From: Euglena gracilis
Lineage: Eukaryota > Euglenida > Euglenophyceae > Euglenales
DNA length: 64,000 nt
Direction of reading: 5' to 3'
NCBI GenBank assembly: GCA_039621445.1
Contig: CP154955.1
Location: 39,006,426-39,070,425, forward strand
A model generated the notes under the pieces. The model saw only the letters and a list, made by a program, of their open reading frames with translations. It did no database searches and was not told the origin of the DNA. The position numbers and the translations under genes are program-made. Shown piece by piece: positions 10,201 to 20,318 of the stretch. Position 1 is the first letter of the stretch. Each line of letters begins with the position of its first letter.

Positions 10201-11996
10201 CAGCTGTCAGCGGTTGGCAATACGGATAAGGGGGGAAATCTCCTTTGCTGTTAACCACCTTGAGGGACTTCCTGATAATGGAATCGACACTCTCAGACCT
10301 AACCCTAGCCCTAACCCTAACCCTAAACCTAACCAACAGGACGTTATTTAACGACCCCCAGGGGGGTCCAGCTCAATGGCTGGAAAATTTAGGCTGGCTG
10401 GAAAATGGCTGCTGGCTGACCTCCTGGGGGTTCCAGGTGGAGCTGGGCCTGACCTGGGGTCGAACCGGGTGCCAAAAAAAAATCGAAATTGCAAAAAAAA
10501 GTCCAAAAATGCCAAATATGCAAAAAGAAATCGATTTTTTGACACCAAATTTGCCCTGGCCAGCCCTTTTCTGACCCATTTTTGCAAATTTTTCACCCAT
10601 TTTCGGCCAGTCGTTGCGCCCCCTGAAAGCCAAAAATGTTACTGTCCAGCCCGCTCTTCAAACGGCGGGAAATAAATAAAACTTGTTGAGGGGAGAGGGG
10701 GTTGAAATGTGGGGGGGGGGGTGAAATGTGGGGGGGGGTTGAAATGTGGGGGGGGGGGGGCTGAAAAAAGGCTGCTGGCTGGAATAGGCTGCGGCTGGCT
10801 GGACCCAGGGTTCGATATGAGGACAGGTGGGGGGGGGGTCCGGACCCCCCCTTAGTTGCACTAAGGCTTCTTGTCTGTTTATGGCCGGCGCTAACTTCGC
10901 TTCTGGCCCAGTTTTGTGTGGTGAGTGGCCAGGGACCCCTTACACCAGTCCTCTTTTGTTGCTCCCCCTGGCCGGGTGAGTAACTCTGGTGTAATTCCAG
11001 CGCTGTAGGGACATACACTCACCTTGTGTGGTTGGTGTGGTTCCCGTGGGTGGGTCTACACCCTTGCGCCCCAGTGTTGCTCTTGCCTCCTGCCCTCTTC
11101 CCACTTTTCTGTGTGGGGGATGCATGGCGCAGGCACAACGCCATGCATGGTCCGGACCCCCCCCCCTGCGGGCCAGGAGGGGGGGGTGGGGGGGACACCC
11201 CCCCCACCTAAACAGTGGCGCGGTCCGGGTGACCGAAAATTTTTGACCCCCCAAAACGACCAAAAGTGCCATTTTGGGCACTTTTTGGGCAAAAATGTGC
11301 CAAAAATGCAAAAAAAAATCCGGCGCAAAGCGCTGGAGGAAAAAATTGGCCCAGGGGGGGGTCCCGGGTACCCCCCCCAGGGTCGGTCCGGACCCCCTGG
11401 CAGGTGGGGGGGGTCCGGACCCCCCCTGCGGGCCAGGAGGGGGGGGGGGACACCCCCCCCACCTAAACCATGTGCGCCCTCCTTATATCAAACCCTGGCT
11501 GGACCCCCCTGGGGGGTGGCGTCCAATTTTCTTGAGCTACACCCTGATCCCCAACCTTATTCAGATATTTCCTTAATGAACGAACAATGTGTACATAACA
11601 AAACACAACCTGAGCGTCTGAAGCGGCTCAAATGAATGCCCTCCTTAACAAGTCCCAAACTCAAACGCACAGAAGAGTTGAACAGTGTCCCAAAAACCAA
11701 CGCCGTGGAAAGGCACCGTGGGAAAGGAGTGGAGGTGGGGAGCCGCCGGCCGCCTTCGTCAGCCGCACGGAAGCGGTTGCCACTCCGCATGAAGAGGCTG
11801 CGGAAGGGGGGGGGGTCATTTTATTCGAGGTCACTCACAAGGAGGATGGGAATGCCATTGTGAACATGGCATAGAGGCTCCTGGCACCATGCCCTCGGAA
11901 CACCAACAACTTCCCAAGCTCATCAGCTCCGGTTGGACACAAAGTGAAGCCCGGGGTGGATTGGGAGGTGGGGGGTATTGGGTGAAAGGAGGCCAA

Positions 11997-12034
<38 letters not shown>

Positions 12035-13872
12035 GTGTTTTTTTGGTGCAGACCAACGACTATCCAACTCCACTTCCTCGAACCGCAAAGCGCCACGAAA
12101 TGCACCAGTTTCCCTCCTTGTGGTGTCACCCAATGTAATCGTCCCATTTCAGCAACACCGTGACCAGGCTGGCAGCAGCCCACACATCCATTTAGCTCAC
12201 AAGCATATCGTCGTCTGAAACAGTCCTCTGAAACAGTCAAGCGGAGTCAGGGATGCAACCACTGGGCATTGACTGTGTCCCCGCTTCCCCCCTCCCCCCC
12301 CCCCTGGCTCCCTGGGTCGGCGGGAGGGACACACCTGACGTACCGCCGCGGCAGGCTGAGCCGCCGGCGGTGGCCCTCGATGGCCGCGGCGAGGCGGGCA
12401 TTGGGCCGCATCACCCACCTAAGGAGCTCCTTGTCCAGCACTGCAGGCGGCACGCGGAGCCGCTTGGCCAGCGCCGCGACTGCACAACAGGCAGGGAGGA
12501 CGGTCAGGGGGCAACAGCCGCGGGCATCAGTCCATCAGAGCTGATACATTGTTGGGAGGGACTTCCCTGAAAGACCGTCGAGGCTCCAAATTTAGGACAT
12601 GTGAATACCTCAAATTCCGGTGATTTTGGGTTCATATGCTGTCCGTGGAAACAACAACAACCCGAAAAAATGACAACCAGGAATATAATATCAACCCAAA
12701 AATTAACACCCCCAAAACCCCGAGAGCAACAGCAATGCCAGTGCGGAAATTCACGCAAAGCTGGCCCCGGAAGCATGGGCACTTGCACGTGCCTCCTCCC
12801 GCGACACTATGTTGATGAGTGCTGGCATGGAACATGAGGCTGTTCTAATTCAAGGGGGTTTGGCAACGGAAGAAAGCTTGCATCCCAGCATAAAAGAAAT
12901 GGCATCCGGGGTTGATTCCTGGACAGCTCGTTTTCTTGCTGCAGCTTTTGCCCCAACTTGGCGTGCCAGATCAGTGACGTCTTAATAAAACTATCTTCAT
13001 AATCCCGCTTGCATTTCTTTGAGATTGCCTCGCAAGCTTCAGCGAGTTCCTGAGCAACCAGTTTCTTGTTTGGGATTGCAAAGACATGCCTTTCCATGGC
13101 GGTTCTGAAAGGAACAAAGAGGTTTGCTCATCCACACGGGCCCCGCCACCCTCTCATTTCGCGTCCTGTGTACATTGCTTCAACTTGGATATTTCACACA
13201 CTGTTCCCGGAAAAAAATAACAACCGGGAAAGTAGCAGCCCAAGAATTTTGAGTTGTTATTTTTTTTCGGTTGTTTTTTCCATTTTTTTCCCCAGTGCAG
13301 TATCCGCTTTGGATATTTTCTCAATTGGCCTGGCTGCTGAAAAGAAACTTTGCACCAAACAAAATTATCTGGAACCACCATCTGGATTGCTTTTTGGGGG
13401 GAACCAGGTTAGTCGGAAAAAAAATTAAGACCCCCTGGAGTGAAGACTCTTCCCACGAAACGCCAAAACGAGGCAACTTCCATATCAGCAACAGAACAGG
13501 TGCCAGGGGGTTGATGTGCCCCCCTGCTAGTTTATGGCACCTTGGATGAGTGACCTTTGACAGACAGCCAACAAATAACACAGCGGCGGCACACACACAT
13601 GCCGGTCCGGCGCCCCCAGTCTGCCACCACCGGCTGGCCTTGTTGCTGGCGCAGAGCGGGTTGCGGGAGTCGCCCGCCCCGCAGTTCCGCATCCGGAGCT
13701 CCCGCAGGCTGCACACCGCCGTGGGCGGCGGCGGGCTGCAGTTGTGGATTGGCTGGTCGACAGCGCCGAGCTGCAGGCATTCTGTTCTCATGGGGGCCAC
13801 CAGTCGGCACATTGAAACACACACAGACACGTGAACCCACATGCACACACTTGCACGCGCGGACAGGGACAG

Positions 13873-13954
<82 letters not shown>

Positions 13955-15500
13955 CAGGCACACACACATGTGCACGCACACACGCACACAACTGACACGC
14001 AAATGCACGCACGCGCACGCACAGCTCAGCCTCGGAGATTCCAGACGCAGTCTCAGGGTCGGCGCTGGGGGGAAATAGCAGCCAAAATGGGTCTGCTCGG
14101 GGCAGGCAGTAGGGTTGGCGTAGTACGTGCTGTACTTCGGCTCAACAAATGGCCTAAAAAGTGCACGGAACACCAGATCCATCATTTGGGGCAGGTGGGC
14201 GCCGACAGTTGATCTTCAGTTTAATAACGGGCAAATACAGTTTGAGACTGTCGTCAAGGCAATATGTGGGGTTTTGGTCCAGAAACTTTGTCCGCCTAGC
14301 TTTGAGCTTCACCTGGTTTCTCGCAAATGAGTGAAAGGCAAGCGTCGTGCACAACAACGCACACATGTTTTCCGCGTCGACTGCAAGGCAAAGCTCTGTT
14401 GGGTGGAAAGCTAACGAAGACCCTCAGGATCCAACGCCTGGTGACCTTTGAGATGGTTGGGATTAAGAAAAAAAGACTGCCTGCTGACCCCCCCCACCCG
14501 GGTGGGTCCCTTTAGCTTATGCGACGCTGTGCATGACTGGTCCGAAGCGAGGGGAAAAATACAAAACAGGAGCGGAGGAGAGCACAAGGGGCCATTATGG
14601 CAACGAAACGCACAGATGAAGGAGGGGGTGGGTTGCGGACCTGCCATGCCATATCGCAGTGCCCAACGCCTGGACCAGCATGCGAAGGTTGGAGCCCAGC
14701 CCGGCCCCCCGGCCCCAGGGCCCGGGGGGTGGGGGGTGGGGCCGGCGGAGGGCTGAGGGGCCCTAGCCACACCGCCTGGGCTGCCCCAACATCCGGCGCG
14801 AGCCGGGGAAAGAATGGCGCAGCTGCGCAACCTCTGCCCGTTCCCTAAACTGCCCTGCCCAAGGCTCACGGAACCAGCTGTAACCGTGCTGGAAAGCATT
14901 GCTCCCTTGGAAGCTTCTTCTTTGCCGCTGCTGTGTTGCAATCGAGCCCACAAGAAGCATCTGCAGAACCGCGCCACAGAATTTCCCGTAAATTGACTGC
15001 TTGAGCCCCTGTCATTTATGAAAGGGTGGACGGGACTTGGAGCAAGTGGCAGGACCCATACTCACAGTACTTGGATGAAACAACGTTCGGGCTTTCCCGG
15101 CGAAGCTGCGCTGGACCAAAAAAAAACGCAAAGCGCGGAAATTTTTTTGAAAAAAATGGGGTCGAAAAATGGCCGAAAATGGCATTTTTGGCTTTTTGGG
15201 GCATTTTTTAGGGACCCGCCGGGTCCAGCTGGCCCAGCTGGCTCCCAGCCGGCCAGCTCCCCCCCCCCTGGGTAAGTGGCAGTTCGTGGCACCTCCTGTT
15301 CTCCTTGATGCTCTTGTGTGGGATTCTTTGCCCAGGGCCCTGGCCAGGGTCGCCACACCAGCAGCCGGCCGCAGCCAGCGGTCAGCTGCTGCCGGGCCGC
15401 GAAGCGCTGCACCGCCTCGACCCGCGCCTCGGGGCCGGGGTCTGGGGCCCGGCAGTGCCGCCCGGCGGCAGACGGCAGCCCGGCGCACCAAGGGGCCCCT
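7029..15500 (-). CDS. GT23/FUT8-like fucosyltransferase gene (span including introns)
   Basis: Minus-strand gene with exons at about 15359-15500, 14641-14752, 13599-13781, 12335-12479, 11769-11797, 9979-10055, 8659-8904, 7792-7867 and 7029-7211. From 12479 to the stop the splice phases agree, apart from one frame slip inside 8659-8904. Family landmarks occur in the right order: GRGAGLGSNLRML (substrate-loop glycines), LLRWVMRPNARL (before the donor-binding strand), EYTHAV, VFLSTDDP (the conserved TDDP of FUT8-like enzymes), QMLATMHLLAGGRAVVA, and GNVHNVVYGLLW. Such enzymes transfer fucose from GDP-fucose to glycans in the Golgi lumen. A hydrophobic exon at 20.3 kb may give the membrane anchor. 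The HVRRxD motif is altered. Confidence 0.65.
7288..7595. repeat. Dispersed repeat Z, copy 2
   Basis: Related to 2330-2590, with longer CCCACCCA runs. It lies in the last intron of the fucosyltransferase-like gene. It contains CTTCGGCCGGGC and CCATGGCATACCCC blocks in the same order as copy 1. Confidence 0.6.
7792..7867 (-). CDS. Exon of fucosyltransferase-like gene (LLAGGRAVVA)
   Basis: A 76-nt exon from acceptor AGCCACAG to donor GCC|GTGGGC. It reads HDEGLQMLATMHLLAGGRA and matches the GT23 pattern D-I-x-x-L-S-x-A-x-x-x-V just before the SSQ motif. The frame stays open past the donor into VGSNQ, which also resembles the family, so a later splice site is possible. Confidence 0.6.
8659..8904 (-). 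CDS. Exon of fucosyltransferase-like gene with TDDP motif and frame slip
   Basis: Begins in phase 0 after a C-run acceptor and reads VTAVFLSTDDPALSADIATC, the nucleotide-sugar region typical of FUT8-like enzymes. Near 8780 the best frame changes. Downstream it reads FPSAASVPGQCMEDFLPEF and ends with donor AA|GTGTGC, whose phase fits 7867. A 25- or 31-nt mini-intron or a one-base indel would reconcile the two parts. Confidence 0.6.
9979..10055 (-). CDS. Exon of fucosyltransferase-like gene (EYTHAVAALLQ)
   Basis: A 77-nt exon, acceptor AACGGCAG, donor CTCCAG|GTGTGC. It encodes IIAKRWTRNATAVAEYTHAV then AALLQ, which aligns with the helix after the basic motif of FUT8-like enzymes. It leaves phase 0, matching 8904. 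An alternative upstream acceptor at about 10133 opens another frame but breaks the phase. Confidence 0.55.
10297..10334. repeat. Interstitial telomere-like repeats
   Basis: About six degenerate units of CCCTAA (with CCTAGC and CCTAAA variants) inside an intron. It suggests a host telomere of the TTAGGG/TTTAGGG type or an old repair insertion. It is not a chromosome end. Confidence 0.8.
10806..11497. mobile_element. hAT-like non-autonomous element, copy 1
   Basis: Starts CAGGGTTCGATATGAGGA and ends with the inverted form TCCTTATATCAAACCCTG. The 8 bp before (GCTGGACC, 10798-10805) are repeated exactly after it (11498-11505). An 8-bp duplication and a CAGGG terminus fit the hAT superfamily. Inside are repeat R1 (10853-11004) and a G/C-rich body shared with 31961-32358. 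There is no transposase. Confidence 0.7.
10853..11004 (+). repeat. Dispersed repeat R1, copy 2
   Basis: Complementary to 3725-3874 over its whole length and nearly identical to 33116-33209 over its first 95 bp. It lies inside the hAT-like element at 10806-11497. Confidence 0.85.
11769..11797 (-). CDS. Short exon of fucosyltransferase-like gene (LFMRSGNRF)
   Basis: A 29-nt exon between acceptor CTTCCGCAG and donor TTCC|GTGCGG. With the previous exon it reads RYVSLFMRSGNRF, aligning with the GT23 motif V-G-V-H-V-R-R-x-D-K: the first arginine is kept, but H, the second R and D are not. A longer version to 11717 is also open, but only the short one keeps the phase into 10055. Confidence 0.45.
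11995..12033. repeat. CA microsatellite
   Basis: (CA)n of about 16 units in an intron of the fucosyltransferase-like gene. Confidence 0.95.
12335..12479 (-). CDS. Exon of fucosyltransferase-like gene (LLRWVMRPNARL)
   Basis: A 145-nt exon from acceptor CTGTTGTGCAG to donor GTCAG|GTGTGT. It encodes AALAKRLRVPPAVLDKELL, RWVMRPNARLAAAIEGHRR and LSLPRRYV. The W/L-x-R-P-N block and the following helix and strand match the region before the HVRR motif of FUT8-like enzymes. Splice consensus and phase are both good. Confidence 0.7.
12807..13097 (-). other. Open frame of unknown meaning inside an intron
   Basis: An open frame of 96 codons starting MERHVFAIPNKKLVAQELAE and rich in lysine and glutamate. 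Codon use is AT-richer than the exons around it. It could be an alternative exon or part of an old insertion. Nothing in it identifies a family. Confidence 0.2.
13599..13781 (-). CDS. Cysteine-rich exon of fucosyltransferase-like gene
   Basis: A 183-nt exon between acceptor GAGAACAG and donor GGCAT|GTGTGT. It reads ECLQLGAVDQPIHNCSPPPP, then six further cysteines and KASRWWQTGGAG. GT23 enzymes carry cysteines and tryptophans between the glycine loop and the RPN block. Another frame is fully open, but third-position G/C bias clearly favours this one. The donor leaves one nucleotide, as 12479 needs. Confidence 0.6.
13875..13955. repeat. Long CA microsatellite
   Basis: About 38 uninterrupted CA units, followed to 14025 by imperfect CACACG/CACG repeats. 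The apparent poly-CV or poly-HT proteins here are artefacts of this tract. Confidence 0.97.
14641..14752 (-). CDS. Exon of fucosyltransferase-like gene (glycine loop)
   Basis: A 112-nt exon, acceptor CCCCTCAG, donor ATGGCAG|GTCCGC. It reads GRGAGLGSNLRMLVQALGTA then IWHGR. The G-x-G-x-G-S-x-L-x-x-L pattern followed by a helix and G-R is the N-terminal catalytic signature of GT23-type fucosyltransferases. The donor phase does not fit 13781, so a small exon may be missing in between. Confidence 0.65.
15359..15500 (-). CDS. Upstream exon of fucosyltransferase-like gene
   Basis: The frame reads EARVEAVQRFAARQQLTAGC and then GRLL before donor CTG|GTGTGG. A cysteine followed by a hydrophobic strand just before the glycine loop fits the family. 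The 5' edge is unknown; the frame is open to about 15577. Confidence 0.5.
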
Positions 15501-16719
15501 GACACCGGACGCCTGGGCGACAACTCTCCAACGTATGCCCGCATGGATGTCCCGTGATTCCTGTTCGGCTCTCCCACACGGCCTCCGGCAATGGCCCTTC
15601 AACCCTCACTTGCCCATCGCCTCAACGGGTACTCTCTCAGGCTCTCAGGCAAAGAGCCCCCCGAGCCAGAGAAGGTTTTTGTAGCTGCTACCCACAGCAA
15701 ACTGATTTTTAAACTTTTTTTCAGGGCATCACGGATTGAAAATTTGCTGAAGAGTCATGAAGGGTACAATTGGGTTTTCGGATTTTCCAACAATTCTTTG
15801 ACTCCCCCCCCCCTACTGAACCTGAGCGCACTGGGCTGAGGATAACAACTGGAAAGGTTCCATTCTTTTTCCACACAATGGCTGACTGTTGAGCAGTCAA
15901 GTAACGGTCGAACGTTGACAACAACCATCAAAGCTACATTCAAAAACATATTTCAACAAAAAAAAATGTAACTCCACCGTGTGAATGCAAAATTCCGCCT
16001 GTTTGTAGTGAGCTCGAAAAACACCCAGCAGTCTGGCATCGTCGTGTGATCTCGTGCTGACACTGTTGACCGCAGCCTTCGGAACCTGATTCGCTGAAGT
16101 TCAGAGCCTGCGGCTTGGCTGCAATTGGTCCAATCTTGAAATCTCAGGCGTCGCAGAAAGCTTTCGGCTGAACCATCCCCCCAAACACCACCACCACTAG
16201 CAGCTGGGACCCAAAGAATGGGCGTTTAGCGCAAGTAAAGCATTTTAACCCAGTGAATAAACATCACAAGAATAAAAATCTGCTGAAAAATATAAAATGA
16301 ATAAGACGTGGGGGGGATCACTAAATAAATCAGCAAACAGCCTGGTAAAGATAAAGATCGTCGGGAAAACACAAAAAAAAACTAGACATGCAACCCTTTT
16401 AAAGGAAGTTGGGTAAAAAATTAAATGATAAAATTTATTTTAAAAAACCCACATGGACTTCACTTTGCAACATTAATGGTAACCAGCTCTCATCAATTGC
16501 TCAACAAAATCACAAAAAAGGCGGCCAAATTCGCAATAGCTGTTGGCTTGTTCCTTTGGGCAATTACGCAAACGTTCGCAGAGGGAAGTGCAAAGAGGGC
16601 ATGTACACCTAGAATGTGAGTTTGGGAACCTTCCAAACATGGCCTCGCCAACTGGGGAAGTTGCTGGAACGAGACGAGCACAATACCATACACTTTGACT
16701 TCAGAAAAAACTGTTGGTC

Positions 16720-16985
16720 CAAGTGCGCAAATCGCGCAAAGGAACCACTTGCACAAATGCGCAAAGGAATCACTTGCTCAATTTGTGCAAAAGGGACCAT
16801 TTGCACAACAGTGGCAATGGTCCATTTGCGCAACTGCGGGAACGTATGGTTCCCTCAATTCAGCAAGTGATTCCTTTGCGCAATTGTGCAAATGAAGCAG
16901 TTGTACAACTGCAAAATTGGTCCATTCAGGTGATGGATTTGCTGCAATTATGCAAATACTGTTCTTACACACATTACATTAATAA
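16720..16985. repeat. Nested inverted cluster of TTGCGCAA-like motifs
   Basis: ATGCGCAAAGGAATCACTTG at 16758 is inverted at 16862-16882 with few mismatches, and a second pair (GGGACCAT / ATGGTTCCC) lies inside. TTGCGCAA, TTGCACAA and TTGTGCAA recur throughout. Confidence 0.7.
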
Positions 16986-18644
16986 ACATCAAATTTGGCA
17001 AAAGATGACCCTCCTTAAGTAAGTTGACAATTAATAAATATACGTATATATAAAATAAATTAAAAATAATTGAACATTAATATGTCCCACCTACTGGGCC
17101 CGAATTAGGGCTTTGGCAGTTGATCTTGCAAAAACTCGTGAAACCCCTGTTGAAATATCAAAGAAACGGAAATTAAAGGTTTTATCCTTGAAGGGGGGAA
17201 AGAGTTGAAAGGTGCCCTTCACCCTCGGTCTTTTTGTCAAAAACTGAGGCGCAATACATTGTTTGCAAACTTTTCAAACTTTCTGTTTTCAGGGGGTCAT
17301 GTAGTGCAACACTTTGACGCGTGGAACCATGTTTTTGAGCAAATTTTACATAAATTCCACCATATTCAGATTGAAAACAGAAAGGAAAATACCAAAATGC
17401 ATCTTATTGAAACAAAAATTCCACCCACCATGGGTTTGATGGTGTTCAACAAATACACAATGCATTTCGCGGTCAAAATTTTAAACCAAAAATAAAATTA
17501 TGAAAAAAAATTCCAAATAATATTATAATATAATATTGCCCCCCCAAATAATGTCCCCCCCCCTTGAGGGTGAACTTTGGCTGATAATATAATAATACAC
17601 CGGGGGGAATAATATGGTGAATAACATAGGGTGGGGGGTTGCAAACACCTCGGCTTCATAAACAGAAGTCCACAGTATTTAGGCCTCAAAAAAATGCACA
17701 TAAGCCCCGGATCACGAGCACCATCGGGCAAATGAAACATTTGCATGATCTTTTGCACAATTATGCCATAGGGGGAGGGACCAGGCTTCGCTTTGAGTCA
17801 GAAGACCCCTCCCACACCGGGGAAGGGGGGGTGGGTCTAGGGCCGTACCTCCCGGGGGGATTCCTGTTTGGAGCTGGAAAATTGATGCCATGAAACTGTG
17901 GTATTGCACTCTTGTATTCCTGCAGCGCTGGACCCCCTCCCCATGAACATTGCTGGTATGGTACATTGAGTGGTACATTGGGGATTAAGGTGGGGGGTAA
18001 ATGGAGAGGGGGGGGTCCGACCGACCATCCTCTGGATGCTGGGAGGTTTCCGGACCCCCTCCTTGGCAGGCTCCATCTTCGCATTGGAAAATGAAACAAA
18101 ACCGCTTCCTATCTCCATCTGAAATTCTTAATTGATAAAAGTTTGTGGAAGTCTTCAAATTTTTTATTTTAGGCGGAGTATTTCCTCATTTGGCCTCCCA
18201 AAACACCTGAGACCCCTCATCTCCCTTCTCCCCATCCACTTAACCTGACCCCGATTGCGCATACAGGCGATTCCCACGTAACTGCAGTGCAACCCTGATT
18301 AAAACCGTTTAACCGTCACGGGTTTACCCGTGTGAGGAAAAACGTGAAACAAACACGAGTGACCCTTATGGGCACCCATGATAACTCACGGTTCCGTGAC
18401 CATTCATGGGTGACCGGGTGGTCACCCGTGATCACTTTCCATAAACGAAATTGGGGCATTTCACATGGCTGGTGGGTTTTGCATTATTTTCAAATGTGAG
18501 TTTGTCCAACATGTTATCGCAATAAGCCTTAATAATAGCAACAAGGCATAACAAAAAAGAACATCTGAATCACAAGGCTCCGTTGAATCATAAAAAAAAA
18601 AACAGCAAGCAATCCCTTTTGGATGTGTGGGGTGATGTGGACCA

Positions 18645-18975
18645 GGATGTTTTTTACCAACCGGGGGGGGAGGGGGGGTCCGGAGTGCCTATGAGTGCCT
18701 GCCCAGGCAGGTAATACCCCCCCAGGGGTCGGATTTCGGCCTGTGCTCAGGCACATTCCTTGGAAATTAGGCCATTTTTGGCTCCCCGGCGCCGAAGGCG
18801 GCGGGGTGTGCTAGGGCACTTTTGGCCGTACTCCCTACTCCCCTATTCCCTACTGCCCTACTCCCCCCCCCGGGGGTCGGATCGGGAGTGCGTTGGAGTG
18901 CCTGCCCAGGCAGGCACCCCCCCCCCCGGGGTGGGGTCGGCACCCGACTAAAATACAGCCTGATGTGGACAACCT
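18645..18975. repeat. Dispersed repeat Y, copy 2
   Basis: Closely similar to 5100-5362, with an extra CTCCCTACTCCCCTA stretch in the middle. Confidence 0.8.
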
Positions 18976-20235
18976 GTCGCAGAGCCCTGTATCCTTTATC
19001 AATTATCCTGTATCCCTTCATCTAAAAAAAATTTTCGGAGTTCTCTGACAATCCATTTCAACCTGGAAAAAAAATTCCTTTTTCAACTGATTTCAAGGAC
19101 CCGCCCACAGGGTGCTGCATGGCTTCAGAAAGAAAGTGATTAGCAAATTTTGTCTTTACCCTGAATTTCAGCACCGGAAAACGGTGCAGATCCACACACC
19201 GAGGCTGGCTGGCAGTTCAAAAACTTCGACCCAAACCCCAAATAAACAAATTCAGGCCTTTGCGCAATTGCACAACACACAAAATCTTAAGTGCAAGGTC
19301 GGCTGCTAAGTGGATCTCATCACCGAGGGGGCACGGAAGCACAGCAACCACAGGACACATTGTGTCATAAAGCGTGGACGCAGGAGACTGGGCCTCTCTC
19401 CCGTCGATGTGTTCTGTGTTCGCTGGGCCACATGGCCCTCACCGCCCCCCTGCGGTCCAGGCCATCCATTCACTTACCGGGGGGGGGGGGGGGAATGAAG
19501 CTAGATAAAATTAGAACCGACAAAATTGGAAGCCGAAAAAATTGGTGCCAAACCTGAAAACGGCCCGGAAAAAATTGGCAGGTTTTGTTTGCAAGATGAC
19601 TGGAAAAGGGGCGATTTTGAAAATTTTGAGGCAGGATTTTCAAAAAAGGGCCGGAAAAATTTGGCAGGATTTCTGTACGCCAATTTTTTCCCAATCAATT
19701 TTTTCGGCATCCAATTCCCCCCCCCCGGTAGTGACTCCTCGGGGGGGGGGGGGGGGCAGTCCCCAAAACTTACCAAAAATCGGCCGAAAAGCTTAAATTT
19801 TTTTCCTCTTGTGCCTTCTTCCCTCAGGGGTGGAGGTGGCAACTCTCCCATCCACTCTCAAAACCCGCCCACCCTACTCACGCAAAAAAAAAACCACTCA
19901 CGCTGGTGTGGAGTGAATTAATGGTCCAGGACGATGCTGGGCGACAACAGAGGCTGCAGGGCGGGGGCTGGTTGCCGTCGCCGGGAGAAGTCTCATAGGC
20001 ATGAATTCACTCAGTGGCCCGGGGGCACTTCCAGGGCTGTACAAGAAGACACCCTGCCCACCGCCCATAAGGATTCAGAGATTCCCGTACAGCTGGGGAC
20101 TTACTCACTTACTTTCTCTGACCCTCTAAAGCCCTCAATTATGTTAATGCCCTGAGTCCGCCCCAGACCCCCTGTGGGGGTCCAGCGACCCAAACCCCCC
20201 ACAACGGGGTGGGCACACAAGGGTTAAGTGGATTG

Positions 20236-20318
20236 ATGTTCTTGGGGCGGAGGGGCCACAGCAACACGCAGAGCAGCGCGGTGGCCGCGCAGACCAGCGT
20301 GGGGGCGGCTGCGCCCAT
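20236..20318 (-). CDS. Possible signal-anchor exon
   Basis: From an ATG at 20316-20318 the frame reads MGAAAPTLVCAATALLCVLL followed by WPLRPKN, with basic residues upstream in the same frame. A short N-terminus and one hydrophobic segment are what a type II Golgi glycosyltransferase would have. It lies upstream of the fucosyltransferase-like gene on the same strand. The splice sites and the link to that gene are inferred only. Confidence 0.4.

Larger units (their letters stand above)
15560..20230. other. Intron or intergenic stretch with repeats
   Basis: No convincing exon between the fucosyltransferase exons and the hydrophobic exon at 20.3 kb. The stretch holds an inverted cluster of TTGCGCAA-type motifs (16700-16985), a CACGGGT/GGTCACCC palindromic patch (18300-18430), repeat Y copy 2 (18645-18975) and homopolymer-rich DNA. 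If the 20.3-kb exon belongs to the gene, this is one 4.7-kb intron or several introns with unseen exons. Confidence 0.4.

Noticed and set aside
13321-14185. Cysteine/valine-rich or histidine/threonine-rich proteins
   Set aside because: They are translations of the CA microsatellite in different frames.
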